Assembly (NCBI GenBank): GCA_021323855.1
Contig: JAJPKE010000015.1
Location: 1 to 64,000 of the forward strand
Direction: 5' to 3'
DNA: 64,000 nt
From: Chloroflexota bacterium
Lineage (GTDB): Bacteria > Chloroflexota > Ktedonobacteria > Ktedonobacterales > JADMIN01
The stretch's first letter is position 1; every line of letters begins with the position of its first letter. Made by a program: the position numbers and the translations under genes. The notes beneath the pieces are model-generated. The model saw only the letters and a program-made list of their open reading frames with translations, ran no database searches and was not told the DNA's origin. Of this stretch, positions 25,600 through 34,128 are shown in pieces.

Positions 25600-25639
25600 A
25601 CAGGTGGGAGCGCAGAAGTAGGTCTGCACTCCCACCTGT
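25600..25639 (-). terminator. Strong hairpin after the four-helix membrane protein gene
   Basis: Arms at 25600-25616 and 25623-25639 pair over 17 positions with a 6-base loop. The one non-identical position gives a G-U pair in minus-strand RNA but a C-A mismatch in plus-strand RNA, so it fits minus-strand transcription. It begins 27 bases after the stop of the gene at 25667. No long U-run follows, so termination may be factor-assisted. Confidence 0.6.
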
Positions 25640-25666
25640 CAACGTGTCAAACGATGAGCAGCTATG

Positions 25667-26047
25667 CTAGGCTGCTCTGGCTTTGAGCGTTCGTTGCGCT
25701 CGCCCGCCGACGCTCTCAGCGAAGCCAATTGCCAGGAATGCCAGCAGCAGATGGATCACCTGAATAATCCAGTGAGGCGAATTGGCCGATGACAGAATGC
25801 TCGCCTGAGTCATACCGATAATAGCTAGCAGCAGACCCAATACAAAGCTGCCGGCCACCAGGCCGACGTTACCTGTCTGTAGCCCTACGAGCGCCGAATA
25901 TACCCAGAGCGAGATCACGAATAAGATGCCGACGAGCATGTGGAACGGGACAATAGCATCGTTATCGCTGAACCAAAAGATGAGTCCCAGAACCAGGTTG
26001 AGCAAAAAGAAGAGCCGTAGCGCCATCGAGGCTATGCGCGCTCCCAT
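25667..26047 (-). CDS. Small four-helix membrane protein
   Basis: 126 residues with about four hydrophobic helices (about 8-26, 33-52, 60-82, 92-110) and a basic C-terminus (GGRAQRTLKARAA). The start at 26047 follows GAGGTAAC. No family is recognised. A strong hairpin lies just after the stop codon. Confidence 0.75.
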   Translation of the reverse strand: MGARIASMALRLFFLLNLVLGLIFWFSDNDAIVPFHMLVGILFVISLWVYSALVGLQTGNVGLVAGSFVLGLLLAIIGMTQASILSSANSPHWIIQVIHLLLAFLAIGFAESVGGRAQRTLKARAA

Positions 26048-26317
26048 CGGTTGTTACCTCCACAATCATGTTTGAGCCGCGTCATGTCAGGTTATGCGAA
26101 CCGCATGAACAAAATGTTCGTATTGGCCGGAGCTATCCCTCCCGCCCTGGTCAATAGCATACCGCATTTTCGTCGTATTAGTCACGCATGACTAGCAGGT
26201 GAATGAACATTCTAAAACTCTGGCTTGCCATGAAACGTACATCGCAGCAGTATGTGCGAGGATGAGGTAGAATATGTAGCAAGCGTAAGTGAGCGAGCAG
26301 AGAGGAAGCGAGCGAGT

Positions 26318-26908
26318 ATGAGCAATCCCCAGAATAGCCAACAGCGCGGCGAGATGGTCTTCAGCGGCAAGCTGTTCAGCGTGCGCAAACAGCCGGTACG
26401 CCACAGTGACGGCAGCGAATCGCTGTATGAGATTGTGGACCATCCGGATGCCGCTGCCATCGTCGCCATCCGCGAACACAGCGAGCCGGACCAGGGCACG
26501 ACGCTGCTGGTGGCCCTCGTGCGCCAGCAGCGCCCCGCCATTGGTAAGGAGACGCTGGAATTGCCGGCGGGTATCGTGGACGCGCATGAAACTGGCCACC
26601 CGGAGCAGACCGCCGTGCGTGAACTGAAAGAAGAGATCGGCTGCGCTGCCGCCATCTGGCGCCTGCTGACCCGCCAGTATCCTTCAGCGGGCTTCTCAAC
26701 CGAAGCCATCTACATCTATCTGGCAACCGGCCTCCAGGAGATCAGCGGCGCGATGCCCGACCCACATGAAATTGCCAACGTCAAGTGGCTCCCCATCAGC
26801 CAGGCGCTTGCGCTCTGCCGCGACGGCACAATTGATGACGGCAAGACCATCGCCGGGTTGTATCTGGCCTGCGATGTGCTGGCGGAAACTGCCAACCACG
26901 GCGCTTGA
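26318..26908 (+). CDS. Nudix hydrolase, ADP-ribose pyrophosphatase-like
   Basis: 196 residues from the ATG at 26318 (AGGAAG upstream); an upstream in-frame start is less likely. Nudix enzymes cleave nucleoside diphosphates linked to another group. The Nudix box is LPAGIVDAHETGHPEQTAVRELKEEIG in two overlapping parts; compared with GX5EX7REUXEEXGU it has two extra residues (GH) between the first Glu and REL. The preceding LELPAG and the later YPSAGFSTEAIYIYLA match ADP-ribose/NADH-type members. Confidence 0.88.
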   Translation: MSNPQNSQQRGEMVFSGKLFSVRKQPVRHSDGSESLYEIVDHPDAAAIVAIREHSEPDQGTTLLVALVRQQRPAIGKETLELPAGIVDAHETGHPEQTAVRELKEEIGCAAAIWRLLTRQYPSAGFSTEAIYIYLATGLQEISGAMPDPHEIANVKWLPISQALALCRDGTIDDGKTIAGLYLACDVLAETANHGA

Positions 26909-26916
26909 GAATGGGC

Positions 26917-26946
26917 TTGACATGCGAACACTTCAGAGACTATAGT
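26917..26946 (+). promoter_or_regulatory. Strong sigma-A-type promoter for def-miaB
   Basis: TTGACA (26917-26922), an 18-base spacer, and TATAGT (26941-26946). The -35 is a perfect consensus and the -10 matches 5 of 6. It gives a leader of about 225 bases before def, in which no known riboswitch was recognised. Confidence 0.65.
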
Positions 26947-27178
26947 ACACGAGCATTTTCAGCTATACCTGCTCAGGCTATGCTGCTCGTAGTAGGCCGG
27001 GTCACAGTTCGCTCAGGCACATAGAGAATAGATACGCGCAGACAGGCACAAGACAGGCGCAGACATAGACGGCGGCGGCACGGAAGACGCATCTGGTTCC
27101 TTCACGACCGGCTTTCCACCGTGTATCCCGGCATGTCCCGGTACGCAGGTAGCACCGTAGCATCGAGGTCGCACCAAC

Positions 27179-27721
27179 ATGGCAGTTCGCAAAATACTCA
27201 CGCTCGAAAAACCCGTTCTTCGCACTAAAGCCAAAAAAGTTTCCCGCTTCGATGCCTATTTGCAACGGCTGGTAGACGATATGTGGGAGACGATGCGCGA
27301 AGCTCCCGGCGTTGGCCTTGCCGCGCCGCAGATTGGTGAGTCTATTCGTGTGCTGGTGGCCGAGTATGAGGATCAGCAGGTGGCCTTCGTCAACCCGGAG
27401 ATCATCAAGCGCAGCGAAGAGGAGGTGCTGGGCACCGAGGGTTGCCTGAGCATCCCCGGCTTTGTGGGTGACGATGTGCCGCGCGCCGCCGCCATCACCG
27501 TCAAAGGGCGCGACCCGAAAGGCAAAGAGATTCGCGTCAAGGCTGAGGGCTGGTTTGCACGCATCTTGCAACACGAGATAGACCATCTCGACGGCATTCT
27601 TTATATTGACCGCATTCCCAAAGAGAAGGTACGCCCGGTTGAGCCGGAGGATGTAGAAGAAGCGGCGCCGCCGGAGGGTGAACCAGCCACGACCCATAGC
27701 GCAGGAGGAGGACGCGGATGA
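27179..27721 (+). CDS. def: Peptide deformylase
   Basis: 180 residues; removes the formyl group from nascent protein N-termini at the ribosome. All three family motifs are present: GVGLAAPQIG (44-53), EGCLSIP with metal ligand Cys89, and QHEIDHLDG with His132, Glu133 and His136. The C-terminal 25 residues are an acidic, Pro/Glu-rich extension beyond the usual core. The stop overlaps the miaB start (ATGA), so the two are translationally coupled. Confidence 0.97.
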   Translation: MAVRKILTLEKPVLRTKAKKVSRFDAYLQRLVDDMWETMREAPGVGLAAPQIGESIRVLVAEYEDQQVAFVNPEIIKRSEEEVLGTEGCLSIPGFVGDDVPRAAAITVKGRDPKGKEIRVKAEGWFARILQHEIDHLDGILYIDRIPKEKVRPVEPEDVEEAAPPEGEPATTHSAGGGRG

Positions 27722-29262
27722 GTATCGCCAAAGGTAAATACCACATCTGGACCGTTGGCTGCCAGATGAATATGGCCGACTCGCAGCGCGTCTCCAGCAT
27801 CCTCGACGGCCTGGGCTGGGAAGAAGTGCCGACGATGGAGACGGCGAATCTCGTCGTTCTCAACACCTGTAGCGTCCGCGAGCAGCCGGAGAAACGCGCG
27901 CACGGTCAGCTTTCGCTGCTGCGCCATGCCAAGCGACAGCGCAGCGACCTGCTGGTGGCGATGATGGGCTGTATGATTGGCAATCAGCGCACGATTGACG
28001 ACCTCAAGCAACGCTATCCCGCCGTGGACCTCTTCTTCAAGGTGGAGAAGGCGGATATTCTGCCGCAATTCCTGGAAGAACGCTGGACGCCCATCGCCGG
28101 CGAGGGCTGTGTGGATTTCGCGGAGCTTGGCGCGCCGCGCACCATCGGCGTTGGCGCATCGCTGCCCGTCTTGCCGATGGCTCCCTCGCCTATGCAGATT
28201 ACGCCGCGCCCCGCTCAGCGCGATCTGCACTATCCAACTGCCGAGGCTGTGGGCATGCAGACACGCGGACCGGCGGCGTGGCTGCCGGTGGTGTTGGGTT
28301 GCAATAAGGTGTGCTCGTACTGCATCGTGCCGTCGCGGCGCGGCGTGGAACGCAGCCGCCCCATCGAGGAACTGCTGACGGAGGCGCGTGACCTCGTTGC
28401 CACCGGCGCGCATGAGCTGACGCTGCTCGGCCAGACCGTTGAGGCGTATGGACTTGATCTGCCGGAGCAAAAGGCCGATCTTGGCGACCTGATGGAGCGG
28501 CTGAGCGACATCGAGGGGTTGGAACGCATCAGATTCATGACCTCATATCCGCGCCATTTCACCGATAAGCTCATCAAGCAGATGGCCGCGCTGCCAAAGG
28601 TCTGTGAACATGTGAATATTCCCGTGCAGCATGGCGATGACAATGTGCTGCACCGCATGCGGCGTGGCTATACACTCGCTGAATATCGCACGCTGATCGA
28701 GAAGTTGCGCGCCTGGTGGCCGGAAGTCTCGCTCTCGACCGATGTGATCGTCGGTTTCTGCGGCGAGACGGAGGAAGAGTTTCAGCACACGCTCGATCTG
28801 CTGGATGAGATTCGTTTCGATGTCGTGCATGTCGCCGCCTACTCGCCACGCCCGGGCACGCTCTCCTATAAGTGGGAAGATGATGTGCCACTGGCCGTCA
28901 AAAAGGAGCGGCTGCACGCCGTGGAGCAGGTGCAGGAACGCATTGCAACGGAGATTAATCGCGGCTATCTTGGCCGCGACGAGGAAGTGCTGATCGAGGC
29001 GCATCAAGTGGCCGGCGGCCAGCATCAGTGGCGCGGGCGCAACCGCACGAACAAACTGGTGTTCTGCCCGGCGACGAAACCTGAATCAACAACGAATGGC
29101 GCTACCCCTGCGAGCAGGCGAGTGCGCAACGCTACCGCTGTAGCAGTGGCGGAGCCGTCCGTTGCATCTGTTGCGGCAGACGTGCGCCCTGGCGACCTCG
29201 TCTTGGTACATATCGAGAAAACGACACCGTGGTCCTTGCAAGGACGTCTCACTTCACGGTAA
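27718..29262 (+). CDS. miaB: tRNA-2-methylthio-N6-dimethylallyladenosine synthase
   Basis: 514 residues. MiaB is a radical-SAM methylthiotransferase that acts on i6A37 of tRNA. Seen: N-terminal cluster cysteines in TVGCQMN, NTCSVRE and MGCMI; radical-SAM motif CNKVCSYC followed by IVPSRRGVERSR; substrate segments TSYPRHF and VQHGDDNVL; and DVIVGFCGETEEEF. The C-terminal TRAM domain is interrupted by about 45 Ala/Thr/Val-rich residues between TNKLVF and GDLVLVHIEK. There is also an insert after residue 130. ATGA overlap with def. Confidence 0.95.
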   Translation: MSIAKGKYHIWTVGCQMNMADSQRVSSILDGLGWEEVPTMETANLVVLNTCSVREQPEKRAHGQLSLLRHAKRQRSDLLVAMMGCMIGNQRTIDDLKQRYPAVDLFFKVEKADILPQFLEERWTPIAGEGCVDFAELGAPRTIGVGASLPVLPMAPSPMQITPRPAQRDLHYPTAEAVGMQTRGPAAWLPVVLGCNKVCSYCIVPSRRGVERSRPIEELLTEARDLVATGAHELTLLGQTVEAYGLDLPEQKADLGDLMERLSDIEGLERIRFMTSYPRHFTDKLIKQMAALPKVCEHVNIPVQHGDDNVLHRMRRGYTLAEYRTLIEKLRAWWPEVSLSTDVIVGFCGETEEEFQHTLDLLDEIRFDVVHVAAYSPRPGTLSYKWEDDVPLAVKKERLHAVEQVQERIATEINRGYLGRDEEVLIEAHQVAGGQHQWRGRNRTNKLVFCPATKPESTTNGATPASRRVRNATAVAVAEPSVASVAADVRPGDLVLVHIEKTTPWSLQGRLTSR

Positions 29263-29319
29263 TATATGCGACTGGCGCCGTTGCAAGCGGTAGGCCATTC
29301 AGGAGGCAAAAGCAAGTAG

Positions 29320-30156
29320 ATGACCCAAGCGACGTATCAGCCGGAAGAACGTGCCCGCCTGCGCCGCGAACTCACCGAGCAAGCGATCAAGCTTGCATTG
29401 GAGAGCAAGTGGGAACAGGCGGTTGAAGTAAATCAGAAGCTCCTCGCCGCGATGCCACGTGACCTGAGCACCCTCAATCGCTTGGGCAAAGCGTTGAGCG
29501 AGATAGGCCGTTACGGTGAGGCAAAGCAGGCGTATGCCCAGGCGCTGGAGATCGAGCCAGGCAACAATATTGCGCGTAAAAATCTCGAGCGGCTCGCGCA
29601 GCTTGGCGAAGACAGCGCAGTGGCGGCGCGCCCATCGCATGAGCGCATTGATCCACGCCTCTTCATCGAAGAGACCGGCAAGACTGGCATCACGACATTG
29701 ATTGACCTGGCCCCGCGTGATGTCCTGGCGCGGCTGACGGCAGGAGATCAGGTCACACTCGAACGCGAAGGCGCCTCTATCTACGTTATAAGTGGTAGTG
29801 GTGATCGCATCGGACGGCTCGAACCGCGTCTGGCCAATCGCCTCATCAAGTTTATGGATGGTGGCAACCAGTATATCGCCGGCCTCACGGAGTTGAATGA
29901 CCATGAGGTTCGCGTCATCATCCGTGAAACCTTCCAGGACCCCAAAATGTTCGGGAAGGTGAGTTTCCCGGCGCTGCCTGGCGCGGAGATGACGCGCGGC
30001 TACATCAAAGATACGATGCTGCGCTATGACGCCGATGAAGAAGACGAACTTGGTGAAGATGGCGACTATCTGGATGCCGAAGAGCGCGAGTCGGGCGAAG
30101 AAGAAGAGGGCGAGCAGGAGTTCGAGGATACCAGTTTCCGCGAATCCGACGAATAA
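29320..30156 (+). CDS. TPR protein with acidic C-terminal tail
   Basis: 278 residues, ATG at 29320 after AGGAGG. Residues about 15-95 hold two TPR units (WEQAVEVNQKLLAAMPRDLS, YGEAKQAYAQALEIEPGN). Residues 110-220 form a separate domain (TLIDLAPRDVLARLTAGDQVTLERE...DRIGRLEPRLANRLIKFM) that looks beta-rich and may be HIRAN-like (cannot be confirmed). The last 45 residues are mostly Asp/Glu. Position between miaB and a small basic protein gene suggests a role near translation, by inference. Confidence 0.8.
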   Translation: MTQATYQPEERARLRRELTEQAIKLALESKWEQAVEVNQKLLAAMPRDLSTLNRLGKALSEIGRYGEAKQAYAQALEIEPGNNIARKNLERLAQLGEDSAVAARPSHERIDPRLFIEETGKTGITTLIDLAPRDVLARLTAGDQVTLEREGASIYVISGSGDRIGRLEPRLANRLIKFMDGGNQYIAGLTELNDHEVRVIIRETFQDPKMFGKVSFPALPGAEMTRGYIKDTMLRYDADEEDELGEDGDYLDAEERESGEEEEGEQEFEDTSFRESDE

Positions 30157-30232
30157 CCAGCGCGACTTCGTTTCACCGCATCCGGCATGAGCAACACGGT
30201 GTTATTTTGGATGGTGGAGGAGCAAATCTGCG

Positions 30233-30361
30233 ATGAACAAGACCAAGCGCGTGGCCTGGCACAAACATCTGAAGAAGGCGAAGAAGCGCGAGGAAAAGGC
30301 GCGCGCTGAGCGGATTGCGCAGGGCGCGCACAGCCAGCGCCAGACAACTCCGCGCCGCTGA
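30233..30361 (+). CDS. 42-residue highly basic protein
   Basis: ATG at 30233, TGA at 30359-30361, with a GGAGG ribosome site 10 bases upstream. The product begins MNKTKRVAWHKHLKKAKKRE and is about 40 percent Lys/Arg/His. Size and charge recall tiny ribosome-associated proteins such as bS22 or the COX24 domain, but no homology is claimed. The strong ribosome site supports it as a real gene. Confidence 0.7.
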   Translation: MNKTKRVAWHKHLKKAKKREEKARAERIAQGAHSQRQTTPRR

Positions 30362-30486
30362 TCGCCTGTCAGATCATGCGACGTGTATCGCCACTTACCA
30401 GGATGTCACATCCGGTGGGTGGCGTTCTCATTTTCTGTCGAAGCTCGCACGCGCGTGTGCCGCATGAGAAAAAGGGACGATGAGCG

Positions 30487-31773
30487 ATGGATGTGGCTGG
30501 TCCGGTGACGGTGCAGGAGATCATGGTGGTGCTGCGCCGCTGGCAGGTGCGCTTGCTGGCGGGCGAGGCCGGCGTGTCGCGCCCGATCACCTGGGCCAGC
30601 ACCATGCGCGCCCGGTTGCCCGCCTTCGAGGGATTGCAGGGCGGCGAACTGGCGCTGCTGGCGCTGCCGGTGTTGCGGGCGCTGCATGCGCAGGGCATCT
30701 CACTCTCGCTAGCCGATGTCGTGGAGCAGTTGGATGAGTTGGGCGTCTCTGCCATTGCCATCGGCGGCATTGCAGATGATGCGTCGCTTGCGCCGGGCGA
30801 ACGGCAGGCGCTGGCGGAGGCGGCTGCGCTGGCTGAGGAGCGCGGCATGCCCTTGCTCGCGCTCGCCAGCGCCACGCTCAATGAGGTGGAACACGATCTC
30901 ATCGCCCATCTGATGACGCGCCGTGCCCGCCAGCCGCAGAGCGCGGAGCCAAGCGCAGCGGATGCCGCGCGCCTGCGCGCTGGTCTGCGCAGTGAAGCGT
31001 TGGAGACGCTGCTGACCGGCACCTACGCCAGCGAGGCGGCGATGCGAACGCGCGCTTTCCAGCTTGGCTATGACCTGACGCAGCCGCACGCCGTCCTCTG
31101 GATAGACCTTGCGCCGCACGCGGACCTACCGCCGCATGCGCTGGGGCCACGCGGCGCAGACCCAACGGCGATTCACCTGGCGGATGAGCTGGCCGTTGCG
31201 CTGGGCGCATGGGCGCGCCCGCATGAGATGCAGGTGGCGGCGCTGGCGCCGCTGGCTGGCGCGGAACATGGTCTAACCAGCCTTATCGAGCGCGCGAAGG
31301 CAGTGCTCGCGCGGGCGCTCAATGCGGCGGATGGCGATTGGGCGGCGGGTATCAGCGAGCCAGCGCATGAACCGGCGCAGGTGTATCTACGCGCCAACGA
31401 AGCGCGCGACACGGCGCGCCTGGGGCTGCTGATTGTGGGACCGCGCCACATCGTGCGTTCCAGCGACCTGGGGGTGTATCAGTTATTGCTGGCGCTCCGC
31501 GAGAGCGGCCAGCTTGCGCCGTTTGTGGCGCGCACCCTGGCGCCGCTGCTGGCGGATACGCGCAATGGCTCGCGTCTGATCGAGACGCTGGAAGCGTTCT
31601 TCGCCTGCAACGGCAATCTTTCTGAGACGGCGACGAAACTCCATCTGCACCGCAACTCGCTCACCTACCGCCTGACCCACGCACGCGATTTGCTTGGCCA
31701 TGACCTCGACGATCCAGAGCTACGCCTGGCGCTCCAACTTGCTATCAAAGGGCGGCGCATCCTGGCACTGTGA
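30487..31773 (+). CDS. PucR family transcriptional regulator
   Basis: 428 residues. The N-terminal PucR domain (about 8-140; TVQEIMVVLRRWQVRLLAGEAGVSRPITWA) is typical of purine-catabolism regulators. The C-terminal helix-turn-helix (about 372-425; NGNLSETATKLHLHRNSLTYRL) is the PucR-type motif. A GGDEF-like middle part is degenerate. No purine gene adjoins. The last 54 bases overlap the 3' end of the convergent response regulator gene. Confidence 0.92.
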   Translation: MDVAGPVTVQEIMVVLRRWQVRLLAGEAGVSRPITWASTMRARLPAFEGLQGGELALLALPVLRALHAQGISLSLADVVEQLDELGVSAIAIGGIADDASLAPGERQALAEAAALAEERGMPLLALASATLNEVEHDLIAHLMTRRARQPQSAEPSAADAARLRAGLRSEALETLLTGTYASEAAMRTRAFQLGYDLTQPHAVLWIDLAPHADLPPHALGPRGADPTAIHLADELAVALGAWARPHEMQVAALAPLAGAEHGLTSLIERAKAVLARALNAADGDWAAGISEPAHEPAQVYLRANEARDTARLGLLIVGPRHIVRSSDLGVYQLLLALRESGQLAPFVARTLAPLLADTRNGSRLIETLEAFFACNGNLSETATKLHLHRNSLTYRLTHARDLLGHDLDDPELRLALQLAIKGRRILAL

Positions 31774-32520
31774 GACCATCCAGCCAGCCATATCCAGTGT
31801 TGCCCCTCCCTCATGCCCGTCTGCATGGTCTGGCGCAACAAAGGTATAGCCCGCGCCGGGTATCGTCACAATGTAGCGTGGCGCGGCGGGGATGGGTTCC
31901 ACTTTCTGCCGTAGATGGCGGATATGTGTTTTGATGAGGTTGGTGTCGCTGATATCGCTATAGCCCCAGACACGCTCGACGATGACGCTGGCCGTGAGGA
32001 CCTGCCCGCTGTGCGTCATCAGCAGGTGCAGCAGGCGGCTCTCGGTTGGCGTCAACCGCGCCTTCATGCCGTCGCGCTCAATTTCATGGCGTGTAGGGTC
32101 CAGCCGGAGCGCCCCCACGCTAATGCCCGAATCCGTCTGATGCAATGAGGCGCCGCTGCTGGGTTTGCCCCGCCGTATCAGCGCGCGCAGATGCGCCAGC
32201 AGTTGTTTCGGGCTGAAGGGCTTGCGCAGATAATCGTCGCCGCCGAGGTCCAGCCCGCGCACCTCGTCCGCCTCGCGGTCGCGGCAGGTGAGGAAGAGGA
32301 CCAGCGCGTTGGATTCGGCGGACATGCGGCGGCAGACCTCGAATCCATCGAGCTTCGGCATCTCAATATCGAGAATGACCAGATCGGGTTGCTCCGCGCG
32401 CCAGCGCATGATTGCCTGTTCGCCATCATATGCCTGAGTAATGGTATAGCCATAGCTGCGGAGCCAATAGGTCAGCAGGTCCACCATATCGCGGTCGTCA
32501 TCTACGACGAGTATTTTCAT
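31720..32520 (-). CDS. OmpR/PhoB-family response regulator
   Basis: 266 residues; ATG at 32520 after GAGGA. Receiver domain (1-120) with acidic pocket VVDDD, phospho-acceptor Asp51 in VILDIEMP, and the Lys in YLRKPF. A winged helix (about 145-235) follows, with RLTPTESRLLHLLM and the recognition helix VWGYSDISDTNLIKTHIRHLRQKVE. The tail past 240 is not conserved and is encoded across the 3' overlap with pucR. No histidine kinase gene is nearby, so it is an orphan here. Confidence 0.95.
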   Translation of the reverse strand: MKILVVDDDRDMVDLLTYWLRSYGYTITQAYDGEQAIMRWRAEQPDLVILDIEMPKLDGFEVCRRMSAESNALVLFLTCRDREADEVRGLDLGGDDYLRKPFSPKQLLAHLRALIRRGKPSSGASLHQTDSGISVGALRLDPTRHEIERDGMKARLTPTESRLLHLLMTHSGQVLTASVIVERVWGYSDISDTNLIKTHIRHLRQKVEPIPAAPRYIVTIPGAGYTFVAPDHADGHEGGATLDMAGWMVSQCQDAPPFDSKLERQA

Positions 32521-32691
32521 GGAGGATTCCTCGACGACATCTCAATAATCCATGCGCCGTCATTGCGCCAAATCGCGCGCCTGCTGCGATGAGCGCAAAG
32601 GCATCACTCCTACTGCACATTATGGACCGCTGCGGAGTCAAAGACTGCGTTTTTGTGTACGAATGTGCCAGGACGCCAGGAGGAGGTTCAT

Positions 32692-33285
32692 TTAGAGTTG
32701 GGCGAGCGCATCCAATGCTTCGATCTGATCGCGCTCGAACGTCTTGATGCTGATATGTTGCAGATAGGCGCAGACGCGCTGGCGCGACCAGCGTTCCTCC
32801 ACGGCCAGCCGCATGATCTGGCGCTGGCGCGGGCGCATACGGTCTATCGCTTCGGTCAATTGGCGGCGCGTGAGCAGGCGCTGTGTGCCATCGCTGCGAA
32901 TGATCGCCAGCGTCGCCTCCGGCTCCGAACGCGGAACCGAGCGCAGGAACTCGCGGATGAGCTGGCGTGCCTGCACGCGATACCATGCCTCGGTAATCAA
33001 TTCCGGCGTCGTGCCAGGAATGCCAGCGAAGCCGAAGGCCGGCTCTTCGTTCCATTCTTCATCCTGGTCCTGATCCTGATTGCCCTGGTCCTGGTTGTTC
33101 TCGCCGTGCGTTCCCTGTCGCCATGCCATGCCGCCGCCTGATGTTGGCGTGTTGCGCTCTTGTCCAGTTGCATAGAGCGTGCGCTCTGTCTGCCCTGTAT
33201 ATCCGTTATGCGTCATCCCTGCTGAAGAAAGTGAAGACCCTGGCCGCGCGCTCCCACGGCCAGATTGTTCGTCGTTACCCCACAT
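32692..33285 (-). CDS. Sigma-70 region 4-like DNA-binding protein
   Basis: 197 residues from the ATG at 33285, preceded by GGAGG. The first 75 residues are low complexity (Gly/Thr/Gln, then an Asp/Gln/Asn run). Residues about 140-195 resemble sigma region 4 (LTEAIDRMRPRQRQIMRLAVEERWSRQRVCAYLQHISIKTFERD). No region 2 is present, so it is not a full sigma factor. It may be a regulator or a decayed ECF-like protein. Confidence 0.72.
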   Translation of the reverse strand: MWGNDEQSGRGSARPGSSLSSAGMTHNGYTGQTERTLYATGQERNTPTSGGGMAWRQGTHGENNQDQGNQDQDQDEEWNEEPAFGFAGIPGTTPELITEAWYRVQARQLIREFLRSVPRSEPEATLAIIRSDGTQRLLTRRQLTEAIDRMRPRQRQIMRLAVEERWSRQRVCAYLQHISIKTFERDQIEALDALAQL

Positions 33286-33359
33286 CGCCCGCGCCTCCTC
33301 CGGCTCAATCGAACAGGTATCCACTTTCGCGCTATGCTTGTCATCCTTACCGTAGAGTA

Positions 33360-33375
33360 TAGAATATCCGTTCTA
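33360..33375. promoter_or_regulatory. Palindrome TAGAATATCCGTTCTA, possible operator
   Basis: An inverted repeat with 5-base arms. The inner GAAT-N4-GTTC is one base from the Gram-positive SOS box GAAC-N4-GTTC. It lies about 75 bases upstream of the sigma-region-4-like gene. The LexA site of this organism is not known, so the match may be chance. Confidence 0.3.
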
Positions 33376-33426
33376 TCTTGTCAAGCCGGTGATGCGGCTG
33401 ATGTGCTACTTTAGCCGTGCATTGAT

Positions 33427-33975
33427 TTATGGCAGGCGATGCAGGTATTGCGGTGGGACACTTTCCACCAGCCAGACGCCATTTTCTGAGCGGTAGAAGA
33501 GTGCGCCAGCCGCAGACATCGCCGCAGCGTCCACGGTGAAGACGACCGGCAGGCCGTGACGCTGGCCGACGCGGATAGCGGTGGGAATATCTGCGGAAAG
33601 ATGCACGTGATGCCGTCGCATCTTGCGCAATCCTTCGCGTTCGATGGCCGCGACCGCTCCCGCGCCGGTTCCATGATAAAGGACATCCGGTGGCGTCTGC
33701 GGTTCGAGTTGCAGGTCAACCGGCACACTATGCCCCTGGTTGGCGCGAACGCGCTCGCCGGTTTCATCGAAGCTGAATCGCTGTTTGTTGTTGCGCGCCA
33801 CGATCTCATCGAGTTCCGCGCGGCTGATAGGGAAGCCGGACCGCGCGCAGGCCGCCAGCAACTCCGCCACCGCTACCCAGCCGCCCGGCGCCAGCGTCAG
33901 TCCCAGCCGCTCTGGTTGGTGGCGCAGATGCTTGCTGAGATACTTGCTCATGCGTACCAGTTGCCGGTCATCCAT
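33427..33975 (-). CDS. kptA: RNA 2'-phosphotransferase (Tpt1/KptA)
   Basis: 182 residues from the ATG at 33975. Tpt1/KptA moves the internal 2'-phosphate from ligated RNA to NAD+. Seen: the N-terminal winged-helix part SKYLSKHLRHQPERLGL, the SRAELDEIVARNNKQRF segment, the NAD-binding LYHGTGAGAVAAI (HGT) and HHVHLSADIPTA. Yeast Tpt1 finishes tRNA splicing; the bacterial substrate is unknown. An RNA ligase and HD-Pnk are encoded 20 kb away in the same window. Confidence 0.95.
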   Translation of the reverse strand: MDDRQLVRMSKYLSKHLRHQPERLGLTLAPGGWVAVAELLAACARSGFPISRAELDEIVARNNKQRFSFDETGERVRANQGHSVPVDLQLEPQTPPDVLYHGTGAGAVAAIEREGLRKMRRHHVHLSADIPTAIRVGQRHGLPVVFTVDAAAMSAAGALFYRSENGVWLVESVPPQYLHRLP

Positions 33976-34008
33976 TCGCTGCTGCTCCTCACTGCGCAAA
34001 ATAGAGCC

Positions 34009-34037
34009 TTTACGCAGCCTGCAAAACACAGTATAGT
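34009..34037 (+). promoter_or_regulatory. Promoter for the lipid kinase gene
   Basis: TTTACG, a 17-base spacer, then TATAGT. The -10 matches 5 of 6 to the consensus. It lies about 90 bases before the ATG at 34129 and faces away from kptA. Confidence 0.45.
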
Positions 34038-34128
34038 GCTGGCAATATCTCAGGCGTAGATTCTATTGAGTTGTATCACCATTATCAGCCGCACGCTATG
34101 AACCGCCAGCGCAGAGGAGCGCCCAAAG

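Noticed and set aside
26947-27178. Riboswitch in the long leader of def
   Set aside because: No known aptamer consensus was recognised; a long leader alone is not evidence.
27601-28470. 289-codon minus-strand frame opposite def-miaB
   Set aside because: Antisense shadow of conserved genes.
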